The notes beneath the pieces were generated by a model. It was not told the DNA's origin, did no database searches, and saw only the letters and a list, made by a program, of their open reading frames with translations. Shown in pieces: positions 47,949 to 55,384 of a stretch of 64,000 nt of DNA. Positions within the stretch are counted from its first letter, which is position 1; each line of letters starts with the position of its first letter. Origin of the DNA: a virus; IMG/VR virus record IMGVR_UViG_3300035162_004754, positions 1 to 64,000 of that record; one strand, 5' to 3'. A program made the translations under genes and the position numbers.

Positions 47949-49850
47949 ATGGCTATCATAGGAGACGTATTTGGATTAACTTCTATTTACGAGAGACAAG
48001 TAGAAAATATTGCAAACGACAACTTTGAGAGTTGGCCGGAGAGTGCTACTTATGGTTACTTTGCTGGTGGTTCTAATCCACCTTCGTCTCCTTCTTATGT
48101 TGCCACAGTAGATCGTATTGATTTCTTGAATGAAACTGCATCACTACCAGGTAATGATTTACCTTCAGGAAGAAAAAGTTTCGGAGAAGTCTCAAGTAGT
48201 TCTTATGGTTACTTTGGTGGAGGTTATGATGGTTCGAACCATATTAATACAATAAACCGTCTTGATTTTTCGAATGAAACTTTTTCGGCACCAGGTAATA
48301 ATTTATCTCAAGTAAGACAGGGTTTAGGAGGAACTCAAAGTAGTTCTTATGGTTACTTTGCTGGTGGATCAGATCCAGCTGTGTCTCCATCTTATGTTGC
48401 CACAGTAGATCGTATTGATTTCTCTAGTGAAACAATGTCAACACCAGGTAATAATTTACCTTCAGGAAGAAAGGATATTGGAACATCTCAAAGCAGTTCT
48501 TATGGTTACTTTGGTGGTGGTTATGATGGTTCGAACCATATTAATACAATAAACCGTCTTGATTTCTCTAGTGAAACTTTTTCGGCACCGGGTAATAATC
48601 TATCTCAAGTAAGACAGGGTTTAGCAGCAACCCAAAGTAGTTCTTATGGTTACTTTGGTGGTGGATCTGATCCAGCTGTGTCTCCATCTTATGTTGCCAC
48701 AGTAGATCGTATTGATTTCTTGAATGAAACTGCATCACTACCAGGTAATAATTTACCTTCAGGAAGAAAGGATATTGGAACAGTCTCAAGTAGTTCTTAT
48801 GGTTACTTTGGTGGAGGTTATGATGGTTCGAACCATATTAATACAATAAACCGTCTTGATTTTTCGAATGAAACTTTTTCGGCACCAGGTAATAATTTAT
48901 CTCAAGTAAGGCAGGGTTTAGGAGGAGTATCCGGAGGAGCATCATACCGAATAAAAGGATCAAGAACTTATGGTTACTTTGGTGGTGGTGATACTGCGCC
49001 TGGAGCACCTGGTAGTGTAGCAACAGTAGACCGTATTGATTTCTCGAATGAGACTACATCGGCACCAGGTAATGATCTAACTCAAGCAAGACGTGCGTCC
49101 GCAGCAACCGAAAGTAGTTTTTATGGATACTTTGGTGGTGGTTTTGCTCCACCTAACGTGGACACAATAGACCGTATTGATTTCTCTAATGAAACTGTAT
49201 CGGCACCAGGTAAGGATCTACCTGTAGCAAACCAGGGTTTAGCAGCAGTCTCAAGTAGTTCTTATGGTTACTTTGGTGGTGGTGCTTCTCCCAGCTCGAC
49301 TGCCGTAGTAAACCGTTTTGATTTCTCTAGTGAAACTTTCTCGGCACCAGGAAATGATCTAACTCAAGCAAGAAATAATTTAGCAGCAGTCTCAAATAGT
49401 TCTTATGGTTACTTTGGTGGTGGTGGTTATCCTGAAAAATCAACAGTAGATCGTATTGATTTCTCGAATGAAACTGTATCGGCACCGGGTAATAATCTAC
49501 CTTCGGGGAGACATGGTTTAGGAGCAGTCTCAGGTAACTCTTATGGTTACTTTGCTGGTGGAGAAAATTATGTCAGTCCATCTACTAGCTATCGTGCTGA
49601 TGTATTTCGTATGGATTTCTCGAATGAAACTTTTGCAGGAATCGTTGCTGCAAATAATTTACCCGTGAAGAAATTTGGTACAGCAGGAACCTCAAGTAAT
49701 TCTTATGGTTACTTTGGTGGTGGTAATGGTCTTCCTTCACCCAGTTATCTTGCCACAGTAGATCGTATTGATTTCACTACTCATATTTGTTCAGCAACAG
49801 GAAATAATCTACCTCAAGCAAGAAGTAGTTTAGCAGCAGTATCAAACTGA
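47949..49850 (+). CDS. 12-repeat propeller-like fibre protein, paralogue 3
   Basis: 633 residues with the same plan of six repeats, GGASYRIKGSRT and six repeats. In the first six, two loop types alternate strictly (SDPAVSPSYV-type with YDGSNHINT-type), which suggests expansion by doubling a two-repeat unit. The second half closely matches paralogue 2. It differs from the other two in the N-terminal segment (FGLTSIYERQVENIANDNFE). It is probably an adhesin component. Confidence 0.85.
   Translation: MAIIGDVFGLTSIYERQVENIANDNFESWPESATYGYFAGGSNPPSSPSYVATVDRIDFLNETASLPGNDLPSGRKSFGEVSSSSYGYFGGGYDGSNHINTINRLDFSNETFSAPGNNLSQVRQGLGGTQSSSYGYFAGGSDPAVSPSYVATVDRIDFSSETMSTPGNNLPSGRKDIGTSQSSSYGYFGGGYDGSNHINTINRLDFSSETFSAPGNNLSQVRQGLAATQSSSYGYFGGGSDPAVSPSYVATVDRIDFLNETASLPGNNLPSGRKDIGTVSSSSYGYFGGGYDGSNHINTINRLDFSNETFSAPGNNLSQVRQGLGGVSGGASYRIKGSRTYGYFGGGDTAPGAPGSVATVDRIDFSNETTSAPGNDLTQARRASAATESSFYGYFGGGFAPPNVDTIDRIDFSNETVSAPGKDLPVANQGLAAVSSSSYGYFGGGASPSSTAVVNRFDFSSETFSAPGNDLTQARNNLAAVSNSSYGYFGGGGYPEKSTVDRIDFSNETVSAPGNNLPSGRHGLGAVSGNSYGYFAGGENYVSPSTSYRADVFRMDFSNETFAGIVAANNLPVKKFGTAGTSSNSYGYFGGGNGLPSPSYLATVDRIDFTTHICSATGNNLPQARSSLAAVSN
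48933..48968 (+). repeat. Conserved interpropeller linker, copy 3
   Basis: Same linker as at 44281 and 46150, with two base differences seen near its end. Confidence 0.83.
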
Positions 49851-49852
49851 CA

Positions 49853-49859
49853 CTAAATA
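49853..49859 (+). promoter_or_regulatory. Late-promoter-like CTAAATA box
   Basis: CTAAATA just after the stop of the third propeller-like gene, 22 nt before the prolyl-hydroxylase-like gene. Confidence 0.5.
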
Positions 49860-49881
49860 GAAATACTTATATTATTATGAT

Positions 49882-50544
49882 ATGAATGATATACTTAGAA
49901 ATGTATTGATACAACCAAAAGTTGTATCAAAAGAAGGAATTGATTTCTTAGTTAATCATGCAAAAAATGCACCCAAAGATAAAATGGGTGTATTTGATGG
50001 AGAGAAAGCAAATCAAAACAAAGAAGGTCATCCATCAAGAGTTGATTTGAATGTAAGAAATGTAGATTGCTCTGATACTTCAAAAATTATTGAAGAGATT
50101 AAAGAACTTTATAATAATATTGTTCATCACGTAATCAATCCTTTTTATGAGTTTAAAATAAGAGATAGTGAGTCTCCTCAGTTACTCATATATGAACCAG
50201 GAGGACACTATAAATCTCATTATGATGCAGTATCAAGGTGGAAAAACCCTGATGGATCTATTATCTGGAAGAAGTCTGTAGATAGAGATTTATCAACTAT
50301 TCTTTTTTTAAATGATGATTTTGAAGGTGGAGAATTTGTATTCCCAGATCTCAGAGTACGTATCAAACCAGAACCAGGTTTATTAGTTGCCTTTCCATCT
50401 TCACAGTTTTATCTCCATAAAGTAGAACCAGTAATTTCAGGAACTCGTTATGCAATGGTAAACTGGATGACCGTTCAAGGTATGCCTACTAAAGCGGAGA
50501 TTGATAAAGAGATAGAAGATAAATACAATATAAATGTGTACTGA
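49882..50544 (+). CDS. Prolyl 4-hydroxylase-like 2OG-Fe(II) oxygenase
   Basis: 220 residues. HYKSHYDAVSRW has the His-x-Asp iron motif, TILFLNDDFEGGEFVFPDLR is the core strand typical of prolyl 4-hydroxylases, and AFPSSQFYLHKVEPVISGTR holds the distal His and the Arg/Lys for 2-oxoglutarate. It is predicted to hydroxylate a protein or small molecule using iron, oxygen and 2-oxoglutarate. It is the second such enzyme in the adhesion block. Fibre proteins are possible targets, but this is inference. Confidence 0.88.
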   Translation: MNDILRNVLIQPKVVSKEGIDFLVNHAKNAPKDKMGVFDGEKANQNKEGHPSRVDLNVRNVDCSDTSKIIEEIKELYNNIVHHVINPFYEFKIRDSESPQLLIYEPGGHYKSHYDAVSRWKNPDGSIIWKKSVDRDLSTILFLNDDFEGGEFVFPDLRVRIKPEPGLLVAFPSSQFYLHKVEPVISGTRYAMVNWMTVQGMPTKAEIDKEIEDKYNINVY

Positions 50545-50549
50545 TAAAA

Positions 50550-51278
50550 ATGTCTCAATTAATTAAACACTTTTTAGTGGATAGAGATACTGGAGAATGG
50601 ATAAAGGGTAAAATTAGAGGGTATATATTTCCAAACTTAAAGGGATTGGAAATTGTTTATCGTTTAACTGATGTAAATGGAGATCATATCTGCCTATCAA
50701 AAGTTCCAGAGTATTTTGAGTATTCGAAAACTGTAACTCCAAGTGTCTTAACTGAATATCAAAATGATTCAAATATTACAGTAGTAAGTTCTACTGAAAA
50801 GCAGGTTGAAGAACCTATTCTAAACGAAGAAACTGGAGAACCAACAGGTGAAACAACTACAGTAACTTTGCATGATGTAACTTATAGAGAAGCATATACT
50901 ATTGTAGAAAACGATGGACTCAAAATTTTAACTCAAGAACAATGGAACACTGAGATTTCTAATTATGATGCAAGACAAACTGAAAAAAGATATAGTGAAA
51001 TAAGAATAGTTAGAGATGAAGTTTTGAAAGATACTGATTGGATGGTTACAAAGACAACAGAGAGTGGGAGTAATTTATCAGATGAATTTAAGAATTGGAG
51101 AACCACTCTAAGAGATTTACCATCTGTTGGAATTACAACAGACACTTTCCCAGCAACTCCAGATTCAATTCAATTTGATCAGAATATAACTAAAGACTAT
51201 TCCCAAAAATTAAGATCTATTGTATTGATTAATGATACTCTTCCTGCATTGCCTGAAGAGGATTTAGGTGGTGAGTAA
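50550..51278 (+). CDS. Tail fibre assembly or chaperone-like protein
   Basis: 242 residues. The first 110 are beta-rich (FLVDRDTGEWIKGKIRGYIF). The C-terminal half has RIVRDEVLKDTDWMVTKTTE and FKNWRTTLRDLPSVG. This resembles the Arg-Asp...Thr-Asp-Trp...Arg-x-Leu-Arg-x-Pro pattern shared by tail-fibre assembly and tail chaperone proteins. A helper for the adjacent fibres is the most likely role. Its end overlaps the convergent gene 51264-51842. Confidence 0.72.
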   Translation: MSQLIKHFLVDRDTGEWIKGKIRGYIFPNLKGLEIVYRLTDVNGDHICLSKVPEYFEYSKTVTPSVLTEYQNDSNITVVSSTEKQVEEPILNEETGEPTGETTTVTLHDVTYREAYTIVENDGLKILTQEQWNTEISNYDARQTEKRYSEIRIVRDEVLKDTDWMVTKTTESGSNLSDEFKNWRTTLRDLPSVGITTDTFPATPDSIQFDQNITKDYSQKLRSIVLINDTLPALPEEDLGGE

Positions 51279-51842
51279 GTCGTAACACTTTTGGTCCTTA
51301 TCATAAGCATATTCGGCATAAGGACCATTCTTTCTTACATAATGTAGGAACAATTGCATAAAACTATCATTTTTATGAGTTCTTAGTGGACTTCTCCAAT
51401 GAGGAACAATTGTTCCTAAGTATGCAACACCATCACCTGTAGGAGTCACAACTTCTCTGCGTTTTCCCGTAAGATCTTTAAGTTTAATCGGCCATTTTGC
51501 ATCACCAGAAATATTCATAGTAACTGATACCTCACAAGAAGGTCTATCAGTATGACAATTCATCCATCCTTTATTATGATAAGTTGTCGTGAACCAGTAA
51601 GAAGGAATGAGTTCTTCCCCTAATAGTTCTTCGAGAATTGGTTTGACTCTATGAACTACAAATGTTGATGATCGTGGAGCATAACAAGTTAACACTCTTC
51701 CTCTTTCTTTATCCCAGTGCCCTTCAAGAGATCCTAAATCACTTATGGCACCACAAATATTTTGATACTTAATCTTTATTGCTTCTTCTTTGGTAATAAT
51801 TTCGGGAAGGTAATACCAACCTTTGTCAGAGAAACTGCTCAT
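51264..51842 (-). CDS. 2OG-Fe(II) oxygenase-like protein
   Basis: 192 residues on the opposite strand. WMNCHTDRPSCEVSVTMNIS has the His-x-Asp motif, and GDGVAYLGTIVPHWRSPL a distal His followed by Arg. YYLPEIITKEEAIKI resembles the N-terminal entry of double-stranded beta-helix oxygenases. This is the third oxygenase-like gene near the fibre genes. It is convergent with the gene before it and overlaps it by 15 nt. Confidence 0.75.
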   Translation of the reverse strand: MSSFSDKGWYYLPEIITKEEAIKIKYQNICGAISDLGSLEGHWDKERGRVLTCYAPRSSTFVVHRVKPILEELLGEELIPSYWFTTTYHNKGWMNCHTDRPSCEVSVTMNISGDAKWPIKLKDLTGKRREVVTPTGDGVAYLGTIVPHWRSPLRTHKNDSFMQLFLHYVRKNGPYAEYAYDKDQKCYDLLTT

Positions 51843-51927
51843 TATAAAAATTTATTCTTATTATTATTTATTATACATTTAATGATATAATAGGAGAATA
51901 ATATCAATTAAAAAATTAATAATTAAA

Positions 51928-52170
51928 ATGAACTTTATTGTATACACAAAAGAAAATTGTCCCCACTGTTATAAGATTAAACAAGTATTGGAATTGACTG
52001 GCACAAATTTTGCATCCTATAAACTTGAAGAGGACTTTACAAGAGAAGAATTCTATGCTAAATTTGGCAAAGGTTCTACTTTTCCACAGGTAGTATGTGA
52101 CAATAAAAAATTGGGAGGCTGTGTTGACACAATCAAATTCCTCAGAGAACATCAAGTCATCAAGTCTTAA
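51928..52170 (+). CDS. nrdC: Glutaredoxin
   Basis: 80 residues, a minimal thioredoxin fold. VYTKENCPHCYKIKQVLE has the Cys-Pro-His-Cys redox site, TFPQVVC the cis-Pro loop, and LGGCVDTIKFL the glutathione-binding Gly-Gly motif. It could reduce phage or host ribonucleotide reductase, as T4 NrdC does. It begins the replication-related block after the adhesion genes. Confidence 0.93.
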   Translation: MNFIVYTKENCPHCYKIKQVLELTGTNFASYKLEEDFTREEFYAKFGKGSTFPQVVCDNKKLGGCVDTIKFLREHQVIKS

Positions 52171-52270
52171 CATAAATAAAAATGAAGACCACAGAAATCG
52201 TGGTATTGAATTTTTACTTAATGGGGGAAAAAGAAAGCAAACAGAACCATTTCATATTATCTTTGAAAAG

Positions 52271-52375
52271 ATGGTAAGCTTTCTAAAACGGGAAGTAACT
52301 ATCTATTTTGAATTTTCCATCAGAACACGGAAAATAGAGGTAACTACCCGGAGTAAAAAAGATGTTAGCAACTAG
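52271..52375 (+). CDS. Possible small basic protein
   Basis: 34 residues from ATG 52271 (MVSFLKREVTIYFEFSIRTR onward), basic, overlapping the next start. The same frame stays open upstream into the glutaredoxin gene but has no start there. A weak inverted repeat (ATTTTCC/GGAAAAT) lies inside, so the stretch may be structural rather than coding. Confidence 0.3.
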   Translation: MVSFLKREVTIYFEFSIRTRKIEVTTRSKKDVSN

Positions 52376-52589
52376 TTTAGTATTTGGATCATTTTTGACT
52401 ATTCTATTTCTCATGATGGGACTGATGATTGGTTGGACTGCTAGAGAATACATGATGAACTATCGGGAGGCACCAAGATATCATCCCGAAATGTTTGATG
52501 AGCAAGGAAATCTAATTCCAGATGAAGTAATCGCATTTAATTTTGAAAACTATGACGACAGTAACGAAGAAGAAAACGACAACGACTAA
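52362..52589 (+). CDS. Small membrane protein with acidic tail
   Basis: 75 residues. One hydrophobic helix (LVFGSFLTILFLMMGLMIGW) is followed by a soluble tail ending in an acidic run (EEENDND). It overlaps the next gene by about 40 nt. It is probably an inner-membrane protein of unknown role. Confidence 0.7.
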   Translation: MLATSLVFGSFLTILFLMMGLMIGWTAREYMMNYREAPRYHPEMFDEQGNLIPDEVIAFNFENYDDSNEEENDND

Positions 52590-53133
52590 GGCAGTATCAT
52601 TAGAACTTCCAAGAAATCCATTTGTCTTTGAAGTTTTAGATCTTCTTTCCAAACAGAGAAGTAAGGCAAAGAAGATTGAAGTTCTGAAGAAGTATGAACA
52701 CGTTTCTTTGAAGGCAACATTAATTTGGAACTTTGATGAAAGTATAATTTCTGTTCTTCCTGAAGGGGAGGTTCCCTATTCTGGATTTGAGGATCAGGCA
52801 TCATCAAATGGAACTTTGAGCACTAAAATCTCAGAAGAAGTTCGTAGAATGCACGAAACTGACTCATTTTCAATGGGTTCGAGCGATAAGAATGGACATA
52901 CTACAATTCGTAGAGAGTATAAAAACTTCTATCACTTTATTAAGGGTGGTAATGATAGTATGAATAGTGTTCGTCGTGAAACGATGTTCATTAATATTCT
53001 TGAGGGACTTCATCCATTAGAGGCTGAAATTATTTGTCTATGTAAGGATAAAAAACTTTCTGAAAGATATAAAATCACAAAGGAACTTGTGAGTGAAGCA
53101 TATCCAGACATTACTTGGGGCAATCGTTCATAA
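52552..53133 (+). CDS. Hypothetical protein of the replication block
   Basis: 193 residues from ATG 52552 (MTTVTKKKTTTTKAVSLELP); a TTG three codons earlier is possible. A Lys/Thr-rich start precedes a largely helical body (FVFEVLDLLSKQRSKAKKIE) and a C-terminal segment LEGLHPLEAEIICLCKDKKL. The pattern is common in T4-like cyanophages, but no function is known to me. Confidence 0.75.
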   Translation: MTTVTKKKTTTTKAVSLELPRNPFVFEVLDLLSKQRSKAKKIEVLKKYEHVSLKATLIWNFDESIISVLPEGEVPYSGFEDQASSNGTLSTKISEEVRRMHETDSFSMGSSDKNGHTTIRREYKNFYHFIKGGNDSMNSVRRETMFINILEGLHPLEAEIICLCKDKKLSERYKITKELVSEAYPDITWGNRS

Positions 53134-53135
53134 TT

Positions 53136-53495
53136 ATGGCAAATCAATTGGGAGATGCTCCTACTAAAATAGAAGAGGAACAGTCTATGACCTCCTGGAC
53201 ACCATCAGAAAAAGAAAATTCTAAATCCTTATATGGATGTGAAATTCTGATAGAGAATGGAACTTGGGAACAAGTATCCACTAAAGATTGTCCTAATGAT
53301 GCAATGATAATCACTTATGTGGTTGATGGAGAAACGAGATATGATTTGACTCGTAGTCAGAAAGAAGTTCGTATATTTAATATGTATTGGGATAAGTTTC
53401 GTGAGAATTTAAAGGGCATTGGTTTTGGTATGGGAAGAACCAATCCAAAACTATGGGGAATAGAACCACCACCCCCAACCAAAAAGCGGAAATAA
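53136..53495 (+). CDS. Hypothetical protein
   Basis: 119 residues from ATG 53136. It has an acidic N-terminus, a central beta-rich part (LYGCEILIENGTWEQVSTKD), then a helical part and a Pro/Lys-rich tail (PPPPTKKRK). It starts 2 nt after the preceding stop. No family is recognised. Confidence 0.7.
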   Translation: MANQLGDAPTKIEEEQSMTSWTPSEKENSKSLYGCEILIENGTWEQVSTKDCPNDAMIITYVVDGETRYDLTRSQKEVRIFNMYWDKFRENLKGIGFGMGRTNPKLWGIEPPPPTKKRK

Positions 53496-53559
53496 TTCCA
53501 AAATATTGGCAAAAAAAATCCCGGCAATTTTTTGGTCTGTAGGGATTTTCAGAAACCTC

Positions 53560-53588
53560 TTGACTAAATAGGGTATAGGGTCTATAAT
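53560..53588 (+). promoter_or_regulatory. Consensus sigma70 promoter plus late box
   Basis: TTGACT, 17 nt, TATAAT. CTAAATA at 53564-53570 overlaps the -35. The predicted start is immediately ahead of the riboswitch candidate. Confidence 0.82.
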
Positions 53589-53590
53589 GG

Positions 53591-53650
53591 ACCTATCGTT
53601 CATCAGAGGAAACTCTGACGCAAGTAAGTCGCGGAACGGAGCGTTCATCC
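53591..53650 (+). promoter_or_regulatory. Probable glutamine riboswitch (glnA / downstream-peptide type)
   Basis: CGTTC (53597-53601) pairs with GAACG (53634-53638). AGAG-GAAA-CTCT forms an inner hairpin, and GACGCAAGTAAGTCG resembles the conserved core of the glutamine-binding motifs described in marine cyanobacteria and cyanophages. As in the downstream-peptide class, it sits just before a short ORF. A second CGTTCATC (53642-53649) lies by the ribosome region, so the start site could be sequestered by alternative pairing. The family call is from memory of the consensus. Confidence 0.7.
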
Positions 53651-53651
53651 C

Positions 53652-53813
53652 ATGTTTGATATACTACTGTATACCACCCTCACTTGTTCTCAATCTAATG
53701 CAATTATGTTGCGGATGAAACAGAACGAAAATATTCCTCCCGAATATGAGGTGGAATTAATTGAGGTCATGAAGGAATCAAATCCTGATTGTTATTGGGA
53801 CGCAATCGACTGA
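53652..53813 (+). CDS. Riboswitch-linked small peptide
   Basis: 53 residues. MFDILLYTTLTCSQSNAIML is a hydrophobic to amphipathic start, followed by a charged helix and the ending YWDAID. It sits 2 nt after the glutamine-riboswitch-like leader, as the peptides of the downstream-peptide motif do. In cyanobacteria, glutamine-regulated small proteins control nitrogen metabolism. A similar role on host enzymes is plausible but unproven. Confidence 0.75.
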   Translation: MFDILLYTTLTCSQSNAIMLRMKQNENIPPEYEVELIEVMKESNPDCYWDAID

Positions 53814-53883
53814 AGGAACGGGAAAACACGGATCCATCGAAAGATGAGAAGGTTAATTTTCACCCAACTTCAGGAGTAAACAA

Positions 53884-54051
53884 ATGAACACACTTCAAAT
53901 GATTAAAAAGCAGATCAACAAAGCATCTGCACTGCATGACGCACAAGTTCTTCACACCTCATATCGTGGTGTTGAGTATGATACTCGTTGTGTAAAATCA
54001 AACGAAACACACGGTACATTCTGTTATCGTGGTCGTGTCTACAATAAGTGA
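53884..54051 (+). CDS. Small DUF4278-like protein
   Basis: 55 residues. The C-terminal SYRGVEYDTR and YRGRVY segments match the small Tyr-Arg-Gly repeat proteins found in cyanobacteria and their phages (DUF4278). The start has AGGAG 10 nt upstream. Function is unknown. The preceding 70 nt (53814-53883) holds no gene. Confidence 0.78.
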   Translation: MNTLQMIKKQINKASALHDAQVLHTSYRGVEYDTRCVKSNETHGTFCYRGRVYNK

Positions 54052-54072
54052 GTCACTTACGTTAAAATTGTT

Positions 54073-54099
54073 AGGGGGGTTGCAAGACCCTCTTTTTTT
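54073..54099 (+). terminator. Terminator with -35 in its loop
   Basis: GGGGGT and ACCCTC form a 6-bp stem (one G-T) around TGCAAG, followed by seven T. Confidence 0.75.
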
Positions 54100-54109
54100 A
54101 TGCTATAAT
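54080..54109 (+). promoter_or_regulatory. Promoter embedded in terminator
   Basis: TTGCAA (at the terminator loop), 18 nt, TATAAT, 22 nt before the gene at 54131. Confidence 0.6.
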
Positions 54110-54130
54110 CAATTGAAATATCGCAGTATT

Positions 54131-54307
54131 ATGGAGAAAGAAAGGCTAAAACTAATTGTTCGAAATCTTGAATTGCTTATTGATTCTCTAAAGGCAGAAG
54201 TTTATTCTGATGTTAATGTGCATACCACAAAGCAAGAAAATTTTGATGATCCATCCTCTGATTATATTTTAGATTACGACGAAGTTTTTGAGGATGATGA
54301 TGGATAA
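54131..54307 (+). CDS. Small acidic helical protein
   Basis: 58 residues from ATG 54131 (MEKERLKLIVRNLELLIDSL), which follows a promoter; earlier codons would lie upstream of the transcription start. A helical first half precedes a strongly acidic tail. It overlaps the next gene. Function is unknown. Confidence 0.68.
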   Translation: MEKERLKLIVRNLELLIDSLKAEVYSDVNVHTTKQENFDDPSSDYILDYDEVFEDDDG

Positions 54308-54479
54308 TCGCACTAAAATCAAAAAGGTTAAAGATCTTGCAAAACTATTTGAAAGATTAATAGCACAAGATCATCTTTACAGTGAAGAACGTATTGTAGA
54401 GATGAAAGAAGCTCTTTCTGCGATAAAGAAGCAAATCACAGAAATGGAAAAACAAAATTATAAAGGATTTGGAGCATGA
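54300..54479 (+). CDS. Small helical protein
   Basis: 59 residues from ATG 54300, the start best spaced (6 nt) from the GAGG ribosome site; ATGs at 54294 and 54297 are alternatives. It is basic and helical (KVKDLAKLFERLIAQDHLYS). It overlaps thyX by ATGA. A coiled-coil partner of replication proteins is possible. Confidence 0.65.
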   Translation: MDNRTKIKKVKDLAKLFERLIAQDHLYSEERIVEMKEALSAIKKQITEMEKQNYKGFGA

Positions 54480-55111
54480 ATGTAAAATTAATCAGTGTTA
54501 CACCTGATGCAGAGAAAATGATGGGATATGTGGCACGAGTGTCAAATCCTTCTAATCAAGAGAATCCAAAGGTTGCTGGTCTTCTTAAGTATTGCGTCAA
54601 ACATCAACACTGGAGTGTCTTTGAGCAGTCATTCATGACTCTTGAGATAGAGACTACAAGAGGACTGGCAGCTCAAATCTTGCGCCATCGGAGTTTTACA
54701 TTCCAGGAGTTTTCACAACGGTATGCAGATTCATCGATGCTTGCCGATACTATTCCTCTGTTTGATTTGAGACGACAAGACACAAAGAATCGTCAAAATT
54801 CTATTGATGATATTAATCCCCATACTCGTCAAAATTTTGAAATGAAGATTCAAAAGCACTTTGATGATGCTATGCAACTGTATCAAGAAATGCTTGCTGC
54901 TGGAATTGCAAAGGAATGTTCAAGATTTGTGCTTCCCTTGGCAGTACCAACCAGAATTTACATGAGTGGTTCATGTCGTTCATGGGTTCATTATATCGAT
55001 TTGCGTTCTGCTCACGGAACTCAAAAAGAGCACATGGATATTGCAGAAGCATGTAAAAAAGTTTTTGTAGAACAGTTTCCAACAGTAGCAGAAGCTCTGG
55101 AATGGATCTAA
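54476..55111 (+). CDS. thyX: FAD-dependent thymidylate synthase
   Basis: 211 residues. RHRSFTFQEFSQRYA is the ThyX signature (RHRxxSxxxxSxR type) that binds dUMP and FAD. SWVHYIDLRSAHGTQKEH matches the C-terminal conserved segment. It makes dTMP from dUMP using a folate carrier and flavin, supporting phage DNA synthesis. It is the cyanophage alternative to T4 Td. It is coupled by ATGA to the gene before. Confidence 0.96.
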   Translation: MNVKLISVTPDAEKMMGYVARVSNPSNQENPKVAGLLKYCVKHQHWSVFEQSFMTLEIETTRGLAAQILRHRSFTFQEFSQRYADSSMLADTIPLFDLRRQDTKNRQNSIDDINPHTRQNFEMKIQKHFDDAMQLYQEMLAAGIAKECSRFVLPLAVPTRIYMSGSCRSWVHYIDLRSAHGTQKEHMDIAEACKKVFVEQFPTVAEALEWI

Positions 55112-55135
55112 ATATTTTTATACTGAATTGATAAA

Positions 55136-55384
55136 ATGGCAACATATCCGATTATTAATAAAGAAACTGGTGAACAAAAGGAAATAGTTCTGAGTATTCA
55201 TGAGTGGCCAAAATGGTGCGAAGATAATAGTGATTGGATTCGTGATTGGTCTGACCCCTCTACCGCACCTATGGCAACAGATGTTGGTGAATGGAGAGAT
55301 AAACTTGTGGCAAGAAATCCTGGATGGAATGAAGTTTTAAACAAGGCATCAAAAGCACCAGGTTCGAAAGTATCTAAAATCTAA
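55136..55384 (+). CDS. Hypothetical protein
   Basis: 82 residues, Trp-rich in the middle (EWPKWCEDNSDWIRDWSDPS), with a basic C-terminus. A CTAAATA late-type box lies at 55108-55114. It shares its last base with the phoH start. No function is known. Confidence 0.72.
   Translation: MATYPIINKETGEQKEIVLSIHEWPKWCEDNSDWIRDWSDPSTAPMATDVGEWRDKLVARNPGWNEVLNKASKAPGSKVSKI

Noticed and set aside
43330-49850. CRISPR-like or diversity-generating retroelement interpretation of the repeats
   Set aside because: The repeats are in-frame protein repeats of about 140 nt. There are no spacers of uniform length, no cas genes and no reverse transcriptase in the window.
52097-52375. 93-codon frame starting inside the glutaredoxin gene
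   Set aside because: Its start lies deep within a well-supported gene. Only the last 34 codons from ATG 52271 are kept, at low confidence.
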